Below are positions 1 to 7,435 of a stretch of DNA of 64,000 bases, one piece after another (within the stretch, counting starts at the first letter, position 1; every line of letters starts with the position of its first letter). A model generated the notes under the pieces. It saw only the letters and a list, made by a program, of their open reading frames with translations. It was not told where the DNA came from and made no database searches. Source of the stretch: Candidatus Gastranaerophilales bacterium (GTDB taxonomy: Bacteria > Cyanobacteriota > Vampirovibrionia > Gastranaerophilales > Gastranaerophilaceae); NCBI GenBank assembly GCA_944325145.1, contig CALYDL010000008.1, positions 1 through 64,000 on the forward strand. The letters run 5' to 3'. The position numbers and the translations under genes are program-made.

Positions 1-341
1 GTACGGATAGATTGAGATTTGTATATTATCAGTGAGATACGCACCAAATTTGAACTGTACGGATAATTTGATTATTTAGGAATAGTCCAGTTCCGCAAAT
101 TTTCACAAAAATATCATAAGGTTTGAGAATGTAAAGTAACATATAAAATGACTACAAACGAATAGGTCGGAAATTTAATTAAGATAGGTATGAATGGCAA
201 ATTATACATGTTAGAAATTTTGCGGAACTAAAAAATGCGGAACCTTGATGTCTCAAACTCAATAAAACCGTTTCAAATTAAAATAACGAAAATTCAATAA
301 TAACAGATATTTATAGCAAAAAAGAATGACTAACATCAGGT
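1..341. other. Intergenic region with 16-bp inverted repeats
   Basis: No convincing gene lies here. AGTTCCGCAAATTTTC at 89-104 has a near-perfect inverted partner (15 of 16 positions) at about 214-229, enclosing about 109 bp. A further ATGCGGAAC lies at 235-243, and GTACGGATA occurs at 1-9 and 57-65. The repeats could be a small transposable remnant or part of a larger element whose left side is outside the window. No recombinase is visible next to them. Confidence 0.5.
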
Positions 342-584
342 TTGAGAAATTTTAGTAAAATTATCCAATTTTTTAAATCTGCGGAAGCAATTTCTCGGAA
401 CTTGAGGAATCCAAACTACAATCAAATCACAACAATATTTGTATTTCTTATATTTTTTATTCCCACACTGTTGATAATTTTTCTCAAAATATATGAGAGT
501 CAACATAAACTATTTTTTACAAAAGCCAATTATTATTTTGAGGAATTTATCATTAAGTTTAATAAAAAAGCGGAATATTATTAG
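342..584 (+). CDS. Doubtful small membrane protein (80 aa)
   Basis: This short frame would start at TTG and shows one hydrophobic stretch at about residues 29-48 followed by a lysine- and aromatic-rich tail. There is no convincing ribosome binding site and no recognised family. Its end overlaps the end of the convergent beta-lactamase by a few bases. It may be a real small membrane protein, a remnant of a larger gene, or chance. Not recognised. Confidence 0.3.
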   Translation: MRNFSKIIQFFKSAEAISRNLRNPNYNQITTIFVFLIFFIPTLLIIFLKIYESQHKLFFTKANYYFEEFIIKFNKKAEYY

Positions 585-1468
585 TTTTTATTAATACAAA
601 AATACTGATAAACAATTTTTGAAATATCACTAATTATTTTAGAATTTTCGTCATCACTGAGAGGGGAATCTTTTATCATAATTGCTATATAATACAAATC
701 TCCATTTGGTAATCTTACATATCCAGCATCATTATCTGCTATTTTTAGACCTTTTGGAGTGCGAGAGCCTGAACCAGTTTTATGATAAATTTTGGTATTT
801 TTTGGAAGTCCTGCTTTAATTTTATTTTCTCCAGCGCTAGTCTTTAGCATGATATTTTCTAAAAAAGCAAAAGAACTGCTAGAAAGAATATTATTGTCTT
901 TTATTCTTTTCATCATCAAGACAATGTCTTTAGGTGTTGAAGTATTAAGATATTGATTATAAATATCGCTATTCATATCTTTTTCATTTACTTTTATGCT
1001 TATATCGTTGAAGCCCAATTCATGTATAAATTTTTCAAGCTCATTAATTCCTCCAGAGTAATCAATTAATATATCACAAGCATTATTATCACTTTGGGAT
1101 ATCATATATTCTAATAATTGAGCTAGTGTTATATCAAATGGATAATTTTTATAGTCTTTTATCATAGGGCTATGAGTTTGCATATCAAGCATATTTTGAT
1201 TAATTGTAATCTTGGTATCCAATGATATGTGTTTTTGATCTATATATTTAAGCACTTTAATAGCAACGAAATATTTAAAAACACTTAATAGAGGATATTT
1301 CTTGTTGTTCACTACAACAAGATCCTTATCTTTTAAGGTTGCAATTCCTACATTCACATTATTGTTTATTAAGTATAGATTCAATCTAAAATTTAATGTT
1401 TTAGTGTAAAACCAAACAATTAAAATTATTGAAAATAGAAAAATTATAAACATTTTTATTTTAAGCAT
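581..1468 (-). CDS. Class A beta-lactamase, membrane-anchored
   Basis: This is a serine beta-lactamase that would hydrolyse beta-lactams outside the cytoplasmic membrane. The whole class A active site is visible: SVFK (Ser62, Lys65), SDN at 126-128, an omega-loop ExxxN (Glu162, Asn166) and KTG at 230-232. The STPKD run after the omega loop and the overall look suggest the CfxA/CepA-like A2 subclass, which is an inference. Residues 5-21 form an uncleaved-looking hydrophobic anchor with no lipobox. At 295 aa it has family length. A TATTAT box ends 7 nt before the ATG and there is no Shine-Dalgarno, so the message is probably leaderless. It lies just outside the transposon and points away from it. 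Confidence 0.88.
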   Translation of the reverse strand: MLKIKMFIIFLFSIILIVWFYTKTLNFRLNLYLINNNVNVGIATLKDKDLVVVNNKKYPLLSVFKYFVAIKVLKYIDQKHISLDTKITINQNMLDMQTHSPMIKDYKNYPFDITLAQLLEYMISQSDNNACDILIDYSGGINELEKFIHELGFNDISIKVNEKDMNSDIYNQYLNTSTPKDIVLMMKRIKDNNILSSSSFAFLENIMLKTSAGENKIKAGLPKNTKIYHKTGSGSRTPKGLKIADNDAGYVRLPNGDLYYIAIMIKDSPLSDDENSKIISDISKIVYQYFCINKN

Positions 1469-1475
1469 AAAACTT

Positions 1476-1499
1476 ATAATATCATAAAAATGATATTAT
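1476..1499 (-). promoter_or_regulatory. Palindrome over the beta-lactamase promoter
   Basis: ATAATATCAT and ATGATATTAT form a perfect 10-bp inverted repeat with a 4-nt centre. The arm nearer the gene contains the TATTAT that would be the -10 box, 7 nt from the start codon. Its position fits an operator, but no regulator gene is adjacent, and AT-rich palindromes also arise by chance. Confidence 0.45.
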
Positions 1500-1590
1500 A
1501 ATGTTCTAGATAAACTTTTTTACAAAATGAATTATTATTGTTTTATTTTGTATAAGTCAAACTAATTTTTAATGATACGAAAATGACATA

Positions 1591-1808
1591 CACTCATTCT
1601 TAGCGAGCATAAGTGAGCTTTAGAATGATGGATGCAAAACTCTAACATACAAGCAATTTTAATTGCGTAAGTATGTTAAGAGTTGTTGCCAAAGCTCGGA
1701 AGTGATGTCCAATACATTTTATCACTCAGTTTTAGAATTTTTCCTACTTATTTTTATATAAAATAAGGAATTCTCATTTTGTGTCCGAAAATTCTAAAAC
1801 TAACTGAC
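1591..1808. other. Cluster of three stem-loops in non-coding DNA
   Basis: There are three consecutive inverted repeats. CATTCT at 1595-1600 pairs with AGAATG at 1622-1627. The arms 1638-1650 and 1671-1684 pair around an inner perfect GCAATT/AATTGC palindrome. A long nested stem runs 1726-1742 with 1788-1807, with CTTATTTT at 1747-1754 pairing with AAAATAAG at 1760-1767. No ORF covers it. It could be a structured RNA, the end of an older mobile element, or a recombination site. Confidence 0.5.
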
Positions 1809-1911
1809 TCTTTACATTAGTGTAAAATATGAAAATTTATATTTTATATCTATTTACAAAATTATTTGAATTATTAATGTCTTTACCAAAACAATTAAAC
1901 TAAACGTTCAT

Positions 1912-2147
1912 AATAATCAAACTATGTGTTTCCTTGCAATGGTGCGATTATTTTGGGTAATTGGCTTGTGTAGCGGATTTCAGGGGCGGGAAATAATCAA
2001 ACCATGTGAACCGTAATTACTCTTTTTACTCTTTTTCTACTCGGTGCAGATGGTGTGATTATTTCGGGCAAAAGGATTTTAATCCTCTTTGTGCCTGTGT
2101 TTTAGGGTGATTAAGGCTTGGTTCAAATGGTATGATTATTGCGGGCA
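1912..2147. repeat. Left-end transposase-site array, five copies
   Basis: Five copies of a roughly 20-bp motif with core AATAATCAnACCAT lie at 1912-1928 (+), 1938-1957 (-), 1987-2008 (+), 2048-2070 (-) and 2125-2147 (-). Several extend into TGCCCG or CGGGCA on the outer side. Mu and Tn7 family elements carry several transposase sites at each end, so these are the likely binding sites of the neighbouring DDE transposase. The mixed orientation is unusual and could mean that some copies also act as operators for the transposition genes. Confidence 0.7.
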
Positions 2148-2263
2148 AGTGAGTCTTTTGAGGTTTTTGAAAATTCTGCTGTTCTGTTCAAATTTTTAAT
2201 TGATACGAAACCGACACAATGATCGGAAGTGATGTTCCAATTCTTCATCTTCAGAGTTAATGT

Positions 2264-4417
2264 GTGTGTACCATGAATGAATATATAAATATAAGCAAAG
2301 CTTCTAGCTCCTCACTCGTTGAAAAAGCTGGTGCAAGCACCGCTTTTAACTCGTTCATCCCTATTAAAGAAATCGCACAGGCTAAGGGTTTGAAAAGCAC
2401 TCGTTCAATCCGAATGGAAATCAACAAACCTGAAAGCAAATATATTTCAAGAGAAGTCAAAGTAAATGGCGGAATGTCATACGAAATATTGTTTTCGAGT
2501 TTAGAGCCTGAATTACAGCAAAAACTTCGGGAATGCGAAACCAAATCAACGGCAATTGTTCCATTAAATTACAAACCGCCCGTTATTACAGATAAAGCAA
2601 GACAGACGGCAAATCACAGAATGAATATTGTTAAAGCCGCACTTGAACACAGAAACAAATATCCAACAATAAAACAAGCTGATGCTGAATTTTTAGACCT
2701 GTACAATTCAGGTTTGTATTTACCAAAAGCATACGAATTCCTTGGAAGTATTTCAATCGGAACATTAAGGAGATACATACAAGCCTACAAGAAAACCGGC
2801 AACGCTGAATCTCTAATCCCTCAATACAAAATAACAAAGCAGGGTGAGTATAACAGCATTTTAGATGACAATATGAAAAAAGTTCTGCTTGCTCTTTTAC
2901 TTCATCAGAATAAATTCGGGTACAATACGGCAATCAGGCTTGCAAAACAAGTATTGATTAAAAAAGGATATGATGAAGATGCTCTGCCGAGTAATATAAC
3001 TTTTAAACGGTTTGCGGAGCATTTCAGAAGAAACCATTATGCGGAGTGGGTGTTAAGACGTGAGGGAATGAAAGCCTACCACGATAAGGTTGAACCGTAT
3101 ATTGAAAGAGATATTAGTAAAATAGAAGTTGGAGATGTCTTGATAGCAGACGGACACGTTCTCAACTTCCAAGTAATAAATCCGTTCACAGGAAAACCGA
3201 CCAGAGCAACTTTGGTCGGTTTTTTAGACTGGAAATCAACGGCACTTGTAGGCTATGAAATTATGATGACGGAAAATACTCAATGTATTGCAAGTGCTTT
3301 AAGGAACGCTATTTTAAATCTCGGAATAATTCCAAAAGTGGTGTATCAGGATAACGGAAAGGCTTTTAAATCTAAATACTTTCAGAATGTGGACTTTGAC
3401 GAGGAGGGCTTTAACGGTGTGTATGCCAATTTAGGTATCCGTTCCGTTTTTGCTAAACCATACAATGCACGTGCAAAAGTCATAGAAAGATTCTTTCTTG
3501 AATTTCAGGAAGAGTTTGAAAAAATGATGACAAGTTATATAGGCACAAGTATTGAAGATAAACCTGCGTGGCTGAAACGTGGTGAGAAACTCCACAGAGA
3601 TATGCACAAAAAACTTACTAAAAACTATATTCCGACAGTTCAGGAGGCTATTAAATTTATTGATTGCTGGCTTGAGTTTCACAATTCAAAACCTTGTCCT
3701 AATGACCGTTCAAAAACTATTCAGGAAATGTTAAACAGCGTTCAAGCGGATTGCCGGCAGAGTGCGGAGCGAAGCGGAGACACGTTTAACGCCGGCAACC
3801 AAGCAAAACAGGATATAGATAAAAATATTTTGAACGACCTGATGATGAAAACTGAGGCTCGGACAATAAACAAGCATGGAATAACGTTTCTCGGAATGCA
3901 TTACAGGAGTGATGTTATCCTTGGACTTCGGGATAAGGTTTACGTCCGTTACAGTTTATTTGACCTTTCAAAGGTTCAAGTTTATTCAATAAAAGGCGAA
4001 TTTTTATGCGTGGCACATAGGGTTCAGAAAGTTCACCCGATGGCAAATGTTCTCGGCACAGTTAAAGATATGGAAGAATACAAACAGCAGTACCAAAGGC
4101 AGCAGAAAATTAAAAGCCGGCTTGTTAAACAAATTAAAAAGACATTCACTAAAGATGAACTTCAGGTTTTAGAAATTGAACCGGAACCGGTTTTAGAAAT
4201 AGAAGAACAACCAAAGCCGAAACGTGAACGGAAGTTAACCCCTCGTGAACGGCAGATGAATGTGCCAATGTTTAATTCAAATTACGAAAAATACGAGTGG
4301 TTGATGGAAAACGGCTGTACAAATCCTGAACAAAGGAAATGGCTCACAGATTACATAAGAAGTGATGAATATATTAATTTATATGGAGACGAAAACGATG
4401 AAGAAAACATTTATTAA
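2264..4417 (+). CDS. Mu/TnsB-like DDE transposase
   Basis: This is the catalytic transposase, which would bind the end repeats and join the element to target DNA. The N-terminal 250 residues hold helix-turn-helix type DNA-binding segments. The rve integrase core runs from about 275 to 420 with the catalytic triad visible as Asp296 (LIADGH), Asp363 (YQDNGK) and Glu408 (KVIERF). A Mu-transposase-C-like beta region follows, then a charged C-terminal tail that probably contacts the ATPase. At 717 aa it has the usual length. GTG at 2264 and ATG at 2273 are both possible starts; I favour the ATG. A GC-rich palindrome sits in frame at about residues 497-512. It overlaps the ATPase gene by 20 nt. Confidence 0.88.
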   Translation: MCTMNEYINISKASSSSLVEKAGASTAFNSFIPIKEIAQAKGLKSTRSIRMEINKPESKYISREVKVNGGMSYEILFSSLEPELQQKLRECETKSTAIVPLNYKPPVITDKARQTANHRMNIVKAALEHRNKYPTIKQADAEFLDLYNSGLYLPKAYEFLGSISIGTLRRYIQAYKKTGNAESLIPQYKITKQGEYNSILDDNMKKVLLALLLHQNKFGYNTAIRLAKQVLIKKGYDEDALPSNITFKRFAEHFRRNHYAEWVLRREGMKAYHDKVEPYIERDISKIEVGDVLIADGHVLNFQVINPFTGKPTRATLVGFLDWKSTALVGYEIMMTENTQCIASALRNAILNLGIIPKVVYQDNGKAFKSKYFQNVDFDEEGFNGVYANLGIRSVFAKPYNARAKVIERFFLEFQEEFEKMMTSYIGTSIEDKPAWLKRGEKLHRDMHKKLTKNYIPTVQEAIKFIDCWLEFHNSKPCPNDRSKTIQEMLNSVQADCRQSAERSGDTFNAGNQAKQDIDKNILNDLMMKTEARTINKHGITFLGMHYRSDVILGLRDKVYVRYSLFDLSKVQVYSIKGEFLCVAHRVQKVHPMANVLGTVKDMEEYKQQYQRQQKIKSRLVKQIKKTFTKDELQVLEIEPEPVLEIEEQPKPKRERKLTPRERQMNVPMFNSNYEKYEWLMENGCTNPEQRKWLTDYIRSDEYINLYGDENDEENIY
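3751..3798. repeat. GC-rich palindrome in frame inside the transposase
   Basis: TTGCCGGC at 3751-3758 pairs perfectly with GCCGGCAA at 3791-3798 around a 32-bp centre containing a repeated GCGGAG/GAAGCGGAG run. The 48 bp are a multiple of three and stay in frame, adding about 16 residues between the integrase core and the C-terminal region. The base composition is far from that of the surrounding gene, which suggests insertion of a small palindromic repeat. Confidence 0.6.
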
Positions 4418-5114
4418 AACAAAAAACGTCAAACGCTTTGTAGCTCTGATGGATGAGTTGCAAAAACTACCGCCAAATATTCCGAAACTTGCATTAGTTT
4501 ACGGAGCCCATGGGCTTGGAAAATCTCAGACAATCCAGTGGTGGGCAGATAAAAACGATTCTGTATATGTTCGGGCAACACAGGGAATGACGAGCAGATG
4601 GCTTCTATCTGAAATAGCGGAGGAACTTGGTGAAGAACCTTACTGGCATACACAGGAAACATTTGAACTCATAGAAAATTATTTAAGGCAGAACCCTAAA
4701 ATTATTATTGTTGATGAGATTGATTATTTGATTGAAAAACATACGGTTGAAACTTTAAGGGATTTGCACGATAAAACCACCTGTCCGATAGTTTTAGTCG
4801 GAATGGGATCAGCTGATAAAAAGCTTGCGAGATATCCGCATTTAGTCGATAGGCTTTATAAAGCACTTAAGTTTGAACAATTCAATTCTGAAGATATAAC
4901 CGAAATTCTTCAACAAATAACCGATTTAGAATTTACTCCTGATGCAATAAATTACCTTGCAACAAGGACAAATCAATTCAGGCAACTGGTTAAACTTATC
5001 AATAAAATAGAAAAACTGTCAGAAACAAACAAAATTGATGAGATAGACGAATACACTTTGAAAGGATTATTAAATGAAAGACAGAGTATTAAGGCTTTGC
5101 AGAAGGTTGGATAA
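4398..5114 (+). CDS. AAA+ transposition ATPase (MuB/TniB/TnsC-like)
   Basis: This ATPase is likely to load on target DNA and activate the transposase. Walker A is GAHGLGKS (residues 36-43) and Walker B is KIIIVDEIDY (101-110), followed by a sensor segment VLVGMG and a C-terminal helical lid. I chose the ATG at 4398, which has GGAGA about 10 nt upstream, rather than in-frame ATGs further upstream inside the transposase. This gives 238 aa, normal for the family. It overlaps the transposase by 20 nt and the next gene by 41 nt, so the three genes are translationally coupled. Confidence 0.88.
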   Translation: MKKTFIKTKNVKRFVALMDELQKLPPNIPKLALVYGAHGLGKSQTIQWWADKNDSVYVRATQGMTSRWLLSEIAEELGEEPYWHTQETFELIENYLRQNPKIIIVDEIDYLIEKHTVETLRDLHDKTTCPIVLVGMGSADKKLARYPHLVDRLYKALKFEQFNSEDITEILQQITDLEFTPDAINYLATRTNQFRQLVKLINKIEKLSETNKIDEIDEYTLKGLLNERQSIKALQKVG

Positions 5115-5742
5115 ATTTACACTTGATGAGATTTCGACTATTACAGAAGATATTAACGAGTCTGTATTAGAGTTACTTCTCTTAACTCTGGTTCAAGAGG
5201 GAAAACTCACGCTCAGAAACGGTTTATATTTATACAATAAAAAACAAATAGGTAAAAAGCCGTCTATACTGTCTTTTTATCCTAAACAAATCATTGATAC
5301 TGCGATTCGTTGTTTTTGTCTTTCAATCCCTGCATACAAGGTCGCACAGATAATAGGAATTGCAAATAATTCAACTGTCAAATTATATAATATTTTTAGA
5401 GAATTAATTTACGAACGCCAGACCCAAAAATTACACTTTTTGTATGGAAAATCTCCGCAACAGTACAGAAACAGAATGTTTTTTGATACAGAATTCCATT
5501 TTTATATTTACGACAATCAGGTCTTTGTAAGTGAAAATCCATTTCAAAGCCCTGATGAAAAAGCATTTACCAAGTCTGAAGAACAGGAATTCAAAAAGGT
5601 TTACTCCTATTTAACAAGATTTACCTCGCACAATTCCAATAAAGTTGACCTGCCGCAAAAATTAGCCGAGGGAATCTGGCGGAGAAACAAGGAATTTGAG
5701 GAGCTTTATGCGGATTTGAAAGTTAATTTGCTGGGTCTCTGA
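5074..5742 (+). CDS. Transposon accessory protein with HTH-like segments
   Basis: This is the third gene of the transposition operon, 222 aa, and I do not recognise its family. The first 60 residues look like a winged helix (TLDEISTITE, then a short beta hairpin). A second HTH-like segment follows at about 75-115 (YKVAQIIGIANNSTVKLY). The C-terminal half is aromatic and charged. It lacks the paired CxxC motifs of TniQ/TnsD, so if it chooses targets it is of another type. The 41-nt overlap with the ATPase gene argues for a role in the same process: target selection, regulation or immunity. Confidence 0.6.
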   Translation: MKDRVLRLCRRLDKFTLDEISTITEDINESVLELLLLTLVQEGKLTLRNGLYLYNKKQIGKKPSILSFYPKQIIDTAIRCFCLSIPAYKVAQIIGIANNSTVKLYNIFRELIYERQTQKLHFLYGKSPQQYRNRMFFDTEFHFYIYDNQVFVSENPFQSPDEKAFTKSEEQEFKKVYSYLTRFTSHNSNKVDLPQKLAEGIWRRNKEFEELYADLKVNLLGL

Positions 5743-6067
5743 TACTTTATTGCAAACATATCTATTGTGAGTTTTGAAGAAATCCTCGGTTTGACCGAAA
5801 ATTTTTTAGGGGGTTAATCCCCTGATGAATTATAAAAACTGCTGATTATTTTGTCTCTTTACCCCATTCTTTTATTTTTTTAAGAAAAATTTTGTATTTT
5901 TATCGTTTTTTGATAAGTATGTTTCTCCATTATTCAATAAAATGCGCTGCTTAACACTACCCCAAAATTTAAATTGTCGTTTTTCTATAATAATTATTTG
6001 ATTGAAGTTGTTGAACCAGCTCAGCCGTTCAAAGAAGAGTTTTTATGGAATTAGGAAAGGAGAGTTT
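5743..6067. other. 325-bp gap before the recombinase gene
   Basis: Apart from the stem-loops near its start, this AT-rich gap shows no gene. It probably carries the promoter of the recombinase gene; CTATAATAATT at about 5986-5996 is a candidate -10 region. Confidence 0.4.
5786..5823 (+). terminator. Stem-loops after the transposition operon
   Basis: TCGGT/ACCGA at 5786-5798 is followed by an A-run and a T-run, and then by a second stem AGGGG/CCCCT at 5808-5823. Together they probably end the three-gene transposition message. The stems are short, so this is moderate support only. Confidence 0.4.
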
Positions 6068-6610
6068 ATGACTACAGTAGAACCAATCAGAAATATTAAA
6101 AGCATCAAAAAATTAGAAAAATATTTTGCAAAACACAGTCCGAGAGATTTGTTATTATTCACTATCGGTACAAATTGCGGATTAAGAATCTCAGACATAG
6201 TAGCCCTGAATGTCGGAGATGTCAGAAACAAAAGCCACATTCAGATTATTGAAAAGAAAACCGGAAAATTTAAAAAATTCCCGATTAATTCAAAACTAAA
6301 ACCAATGATAGAAGAATTCACAAAGGGCAAACGCTCTGATGAGGCTTTGTTTGTTTCCATCTTCAAAAACCGGCTCGATAGATTCGGTGCGTATTATATT
6401 ATTAAAACAGCCTGTCAAGCAGTGGGTATCCAAGAAAAAATAGGAACACACACCATGAGAAAAACGTTCGGGTATCATCATTACAAAAAATTTAAAGATG
6501 TAGCCTTGTTGCAAAAGATTTTTAATCATTCAAACCCGAATATAACTTTAAGGTACATCGGCATTGAACAGGATCAGATTGACGAAAGCTATAATAACTT
6601 TATTTTATAG
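6068..6610 (+). CDS. Minimal tyrosine recombinase (FimB/FimE-size)
   Basis: This site-specific recombinase consists of only a catalytic domain (180 aa), the size class of FimB/FimE DNA-invertases. The full pentad is visible: Arg40 (NCGLR), a lysine in the KKTGK beta hairpin at about 63-67, His128-x-x-Arg131 (GTHTMRKTF), His154 (FNHSNP) and the Tyr163 nucleophile (LRYIG). I chose the ATG at 6068 because AGGAAAGGAG stands directly upstream; a longer frame from 6002 lacks such a site. It ends 54 bp before a perfect 18-bp inverted repeat pair, the probable substrate. It may flip that segment and so control the downstream operon. Confidence 0.88.
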   Translation: MTTVEPIRNIKSIKKLEKYFAKHSPRDLLLFTIGTNCGLRISDIVALNVGDVRNKSHIQIIEKKTGKFKKFPINSKLKPMIEEFTKGKRSDEALFVSIFKNRLDRFGAYYIIKTACQAVGIQEKIGTHTMRKTFGYHHYKKFKDVALLQKIFNHSNPNITLRYIGIEQDQIDESYNNFIL

Positions 6611-6664
6611 CCTCAAGTTCTCTATTTACACTAGAAAACTTAATATTTTATTATCTTAACAATA

Positions 6665-6833
6665 TAGTCATTTTGTGAAGAATTATTTTTGCATTTGCTA
6701 AACATCATATTATCACAAATAAAAATAGAAATATATATTTATTAAAAATATATTTTTTTAATTATTGTTAAGCATTAAGAAGCAAAAAGTCTTTAAGAAC
6801 AATGCTTTTGTAGGTTTCTTCACAAAATGACTA
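6665..6833. promoter_or_regulatory. Candidate invertible DNA switch
   Basis: TAGTCATTTTGTGAAGAA at 6665-6682 and its exact reverse complement at 6816-6833 bound 133 bp of AT-rich DNA. The segment lies between an intact tyrosine recombinase and the start of the recombinase-like/glycan operon. On the minus strand an extended -10 (TG-t-GATAAT, 6709-6717) points left. If the segment were inverted it would point right into the operon, so this assembly may show the OFF state. Known fim and Bacteroides capsule switches have this design. The inversion itself is inferred. Confidence 0.7.
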
Positions 6834-6878
6834 AAAAGTGAAGAGTTTTCCGAAAAATAAAGTGATATTAAAGAGAAT

Positions 6879-6891
6879 CTTTCTCAGAAAG
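6879..6891 (+). other. Leader hairpin downstream of the switch
   Basis: CTTTC and GAAAG form a small stem around TCA in the leader between the right repeat of the switch and the GTG start at 6905. No good Shine-Dalgarno precedes that GTG. The stem may affect translation of the first operon gene, but it is short. Confidence 0.25.
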
Positions 6892-6904
6892 TCATTCAAT
6901 AATA

Positions 6905-7435
6905 GTGGGAATTAGTTTACCAATAAAAAACAACGCGGAAATAGATTCTATAAAAGATTTGTACAGAAGAAAAAATCAAATCAGTGAACTTTTGATGTTT
7001 ACGCTTGCTATCAATACAGGAATTGACTTGATTGATTTATTAAATTTAAAAGTCAAAGACATAAAGAATAAACTGTATTTAAGTCTTGATAAAAATAAAA
7101 CAATTCCGTTAAATGATGAAATTTTGGAGTTAATAAAAATGGTTATCGCCAAACGGAAGTCCAACGAATATTTGTTTTCAAATACAAATGGCGATAAATT
7201 ACACAGGGCGAGTGTGTTTTATTCTTTCAAAAATATTTGTGCTGAATTAGGTCTTAGTGATAAGTATTCTGCTGCCTCATGGCGAAAAACATTTGCGTAT
7301 CACTATTATATGAAATACAAAGATTTATCTTACCTGCAATGGTTATTCAACCAGACAAATATCAAACTGGCACTGAAATTTATTGATGTAGACGAGAATA
7401 TGAACTTGAGATACAGAGAAGGAGTGTGTTTATAA
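6905..7435 (+). CDS. Tyrosine-recombinase-like protein, catalytically degenerate
   Basis: This is a paralogue of the recombinase 300 bp upstream, with the same fold and length (176 aa), but the active site is mostly gone. The first Arg becomes Asp41 (NTGID). The HxxR box is AASWR (His replaced by Ala124, Arg127 kept). The second His is Gln150 (FNQTN). The nucleophile Tyr is Phe159 (LKFID). It cannot be expected to cut DNA. The reading frame is intact, so it is not a simple pseudogene. It may bind the inverted repeats and modulate the active enzyme. The start is GTG at 6905. It ends immediately before the nucleotidyltransferase ATG, so it appears to be the first gene of the glycan operon. Confidence 0.75.
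   Translation: MGISLPIKNNAEIDSIKDLYRRKNQISELLMFTLAINTGIDLIDLLNLKVKDIKNKLYLSLDKNKTIPLNDEILELIKMVIAKRKSNEYLFSNTNGDKLHRASVFYSFKNICAELGLSDKYSAASWRKTFAYHYYMKYKDLSYLQWLFNQTNIKLALKFIDVDENMNLRYREGVCL

Larger units (their letters stand above)
1469..2263. other. 795-bp gene-free stretch at transposon left end
   Basis: This gap between the beta-lactamase and the transposase holds the beta-lactamase promoter palindrome, the three stem-loops, and from 1912 the five-copy repeat array of the transposon end. Sequence around 2190-2240, just ahead of the transposase, resembles 1565-1715 with the hairpins removed (shared GATACGAAA and CGGAAGTGATG blocks). No protein-coding potential was seen. Confidence 0.6.

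Noticed and set aside
6068-7435. Two integrases marking an integrative element with att sites
   Set aside because: They are minimal FimB-size catalytic domains without an arm-binding domain, one is dead, and the nearby repeats are inverted instead of direct, which fits inversion better than integration.
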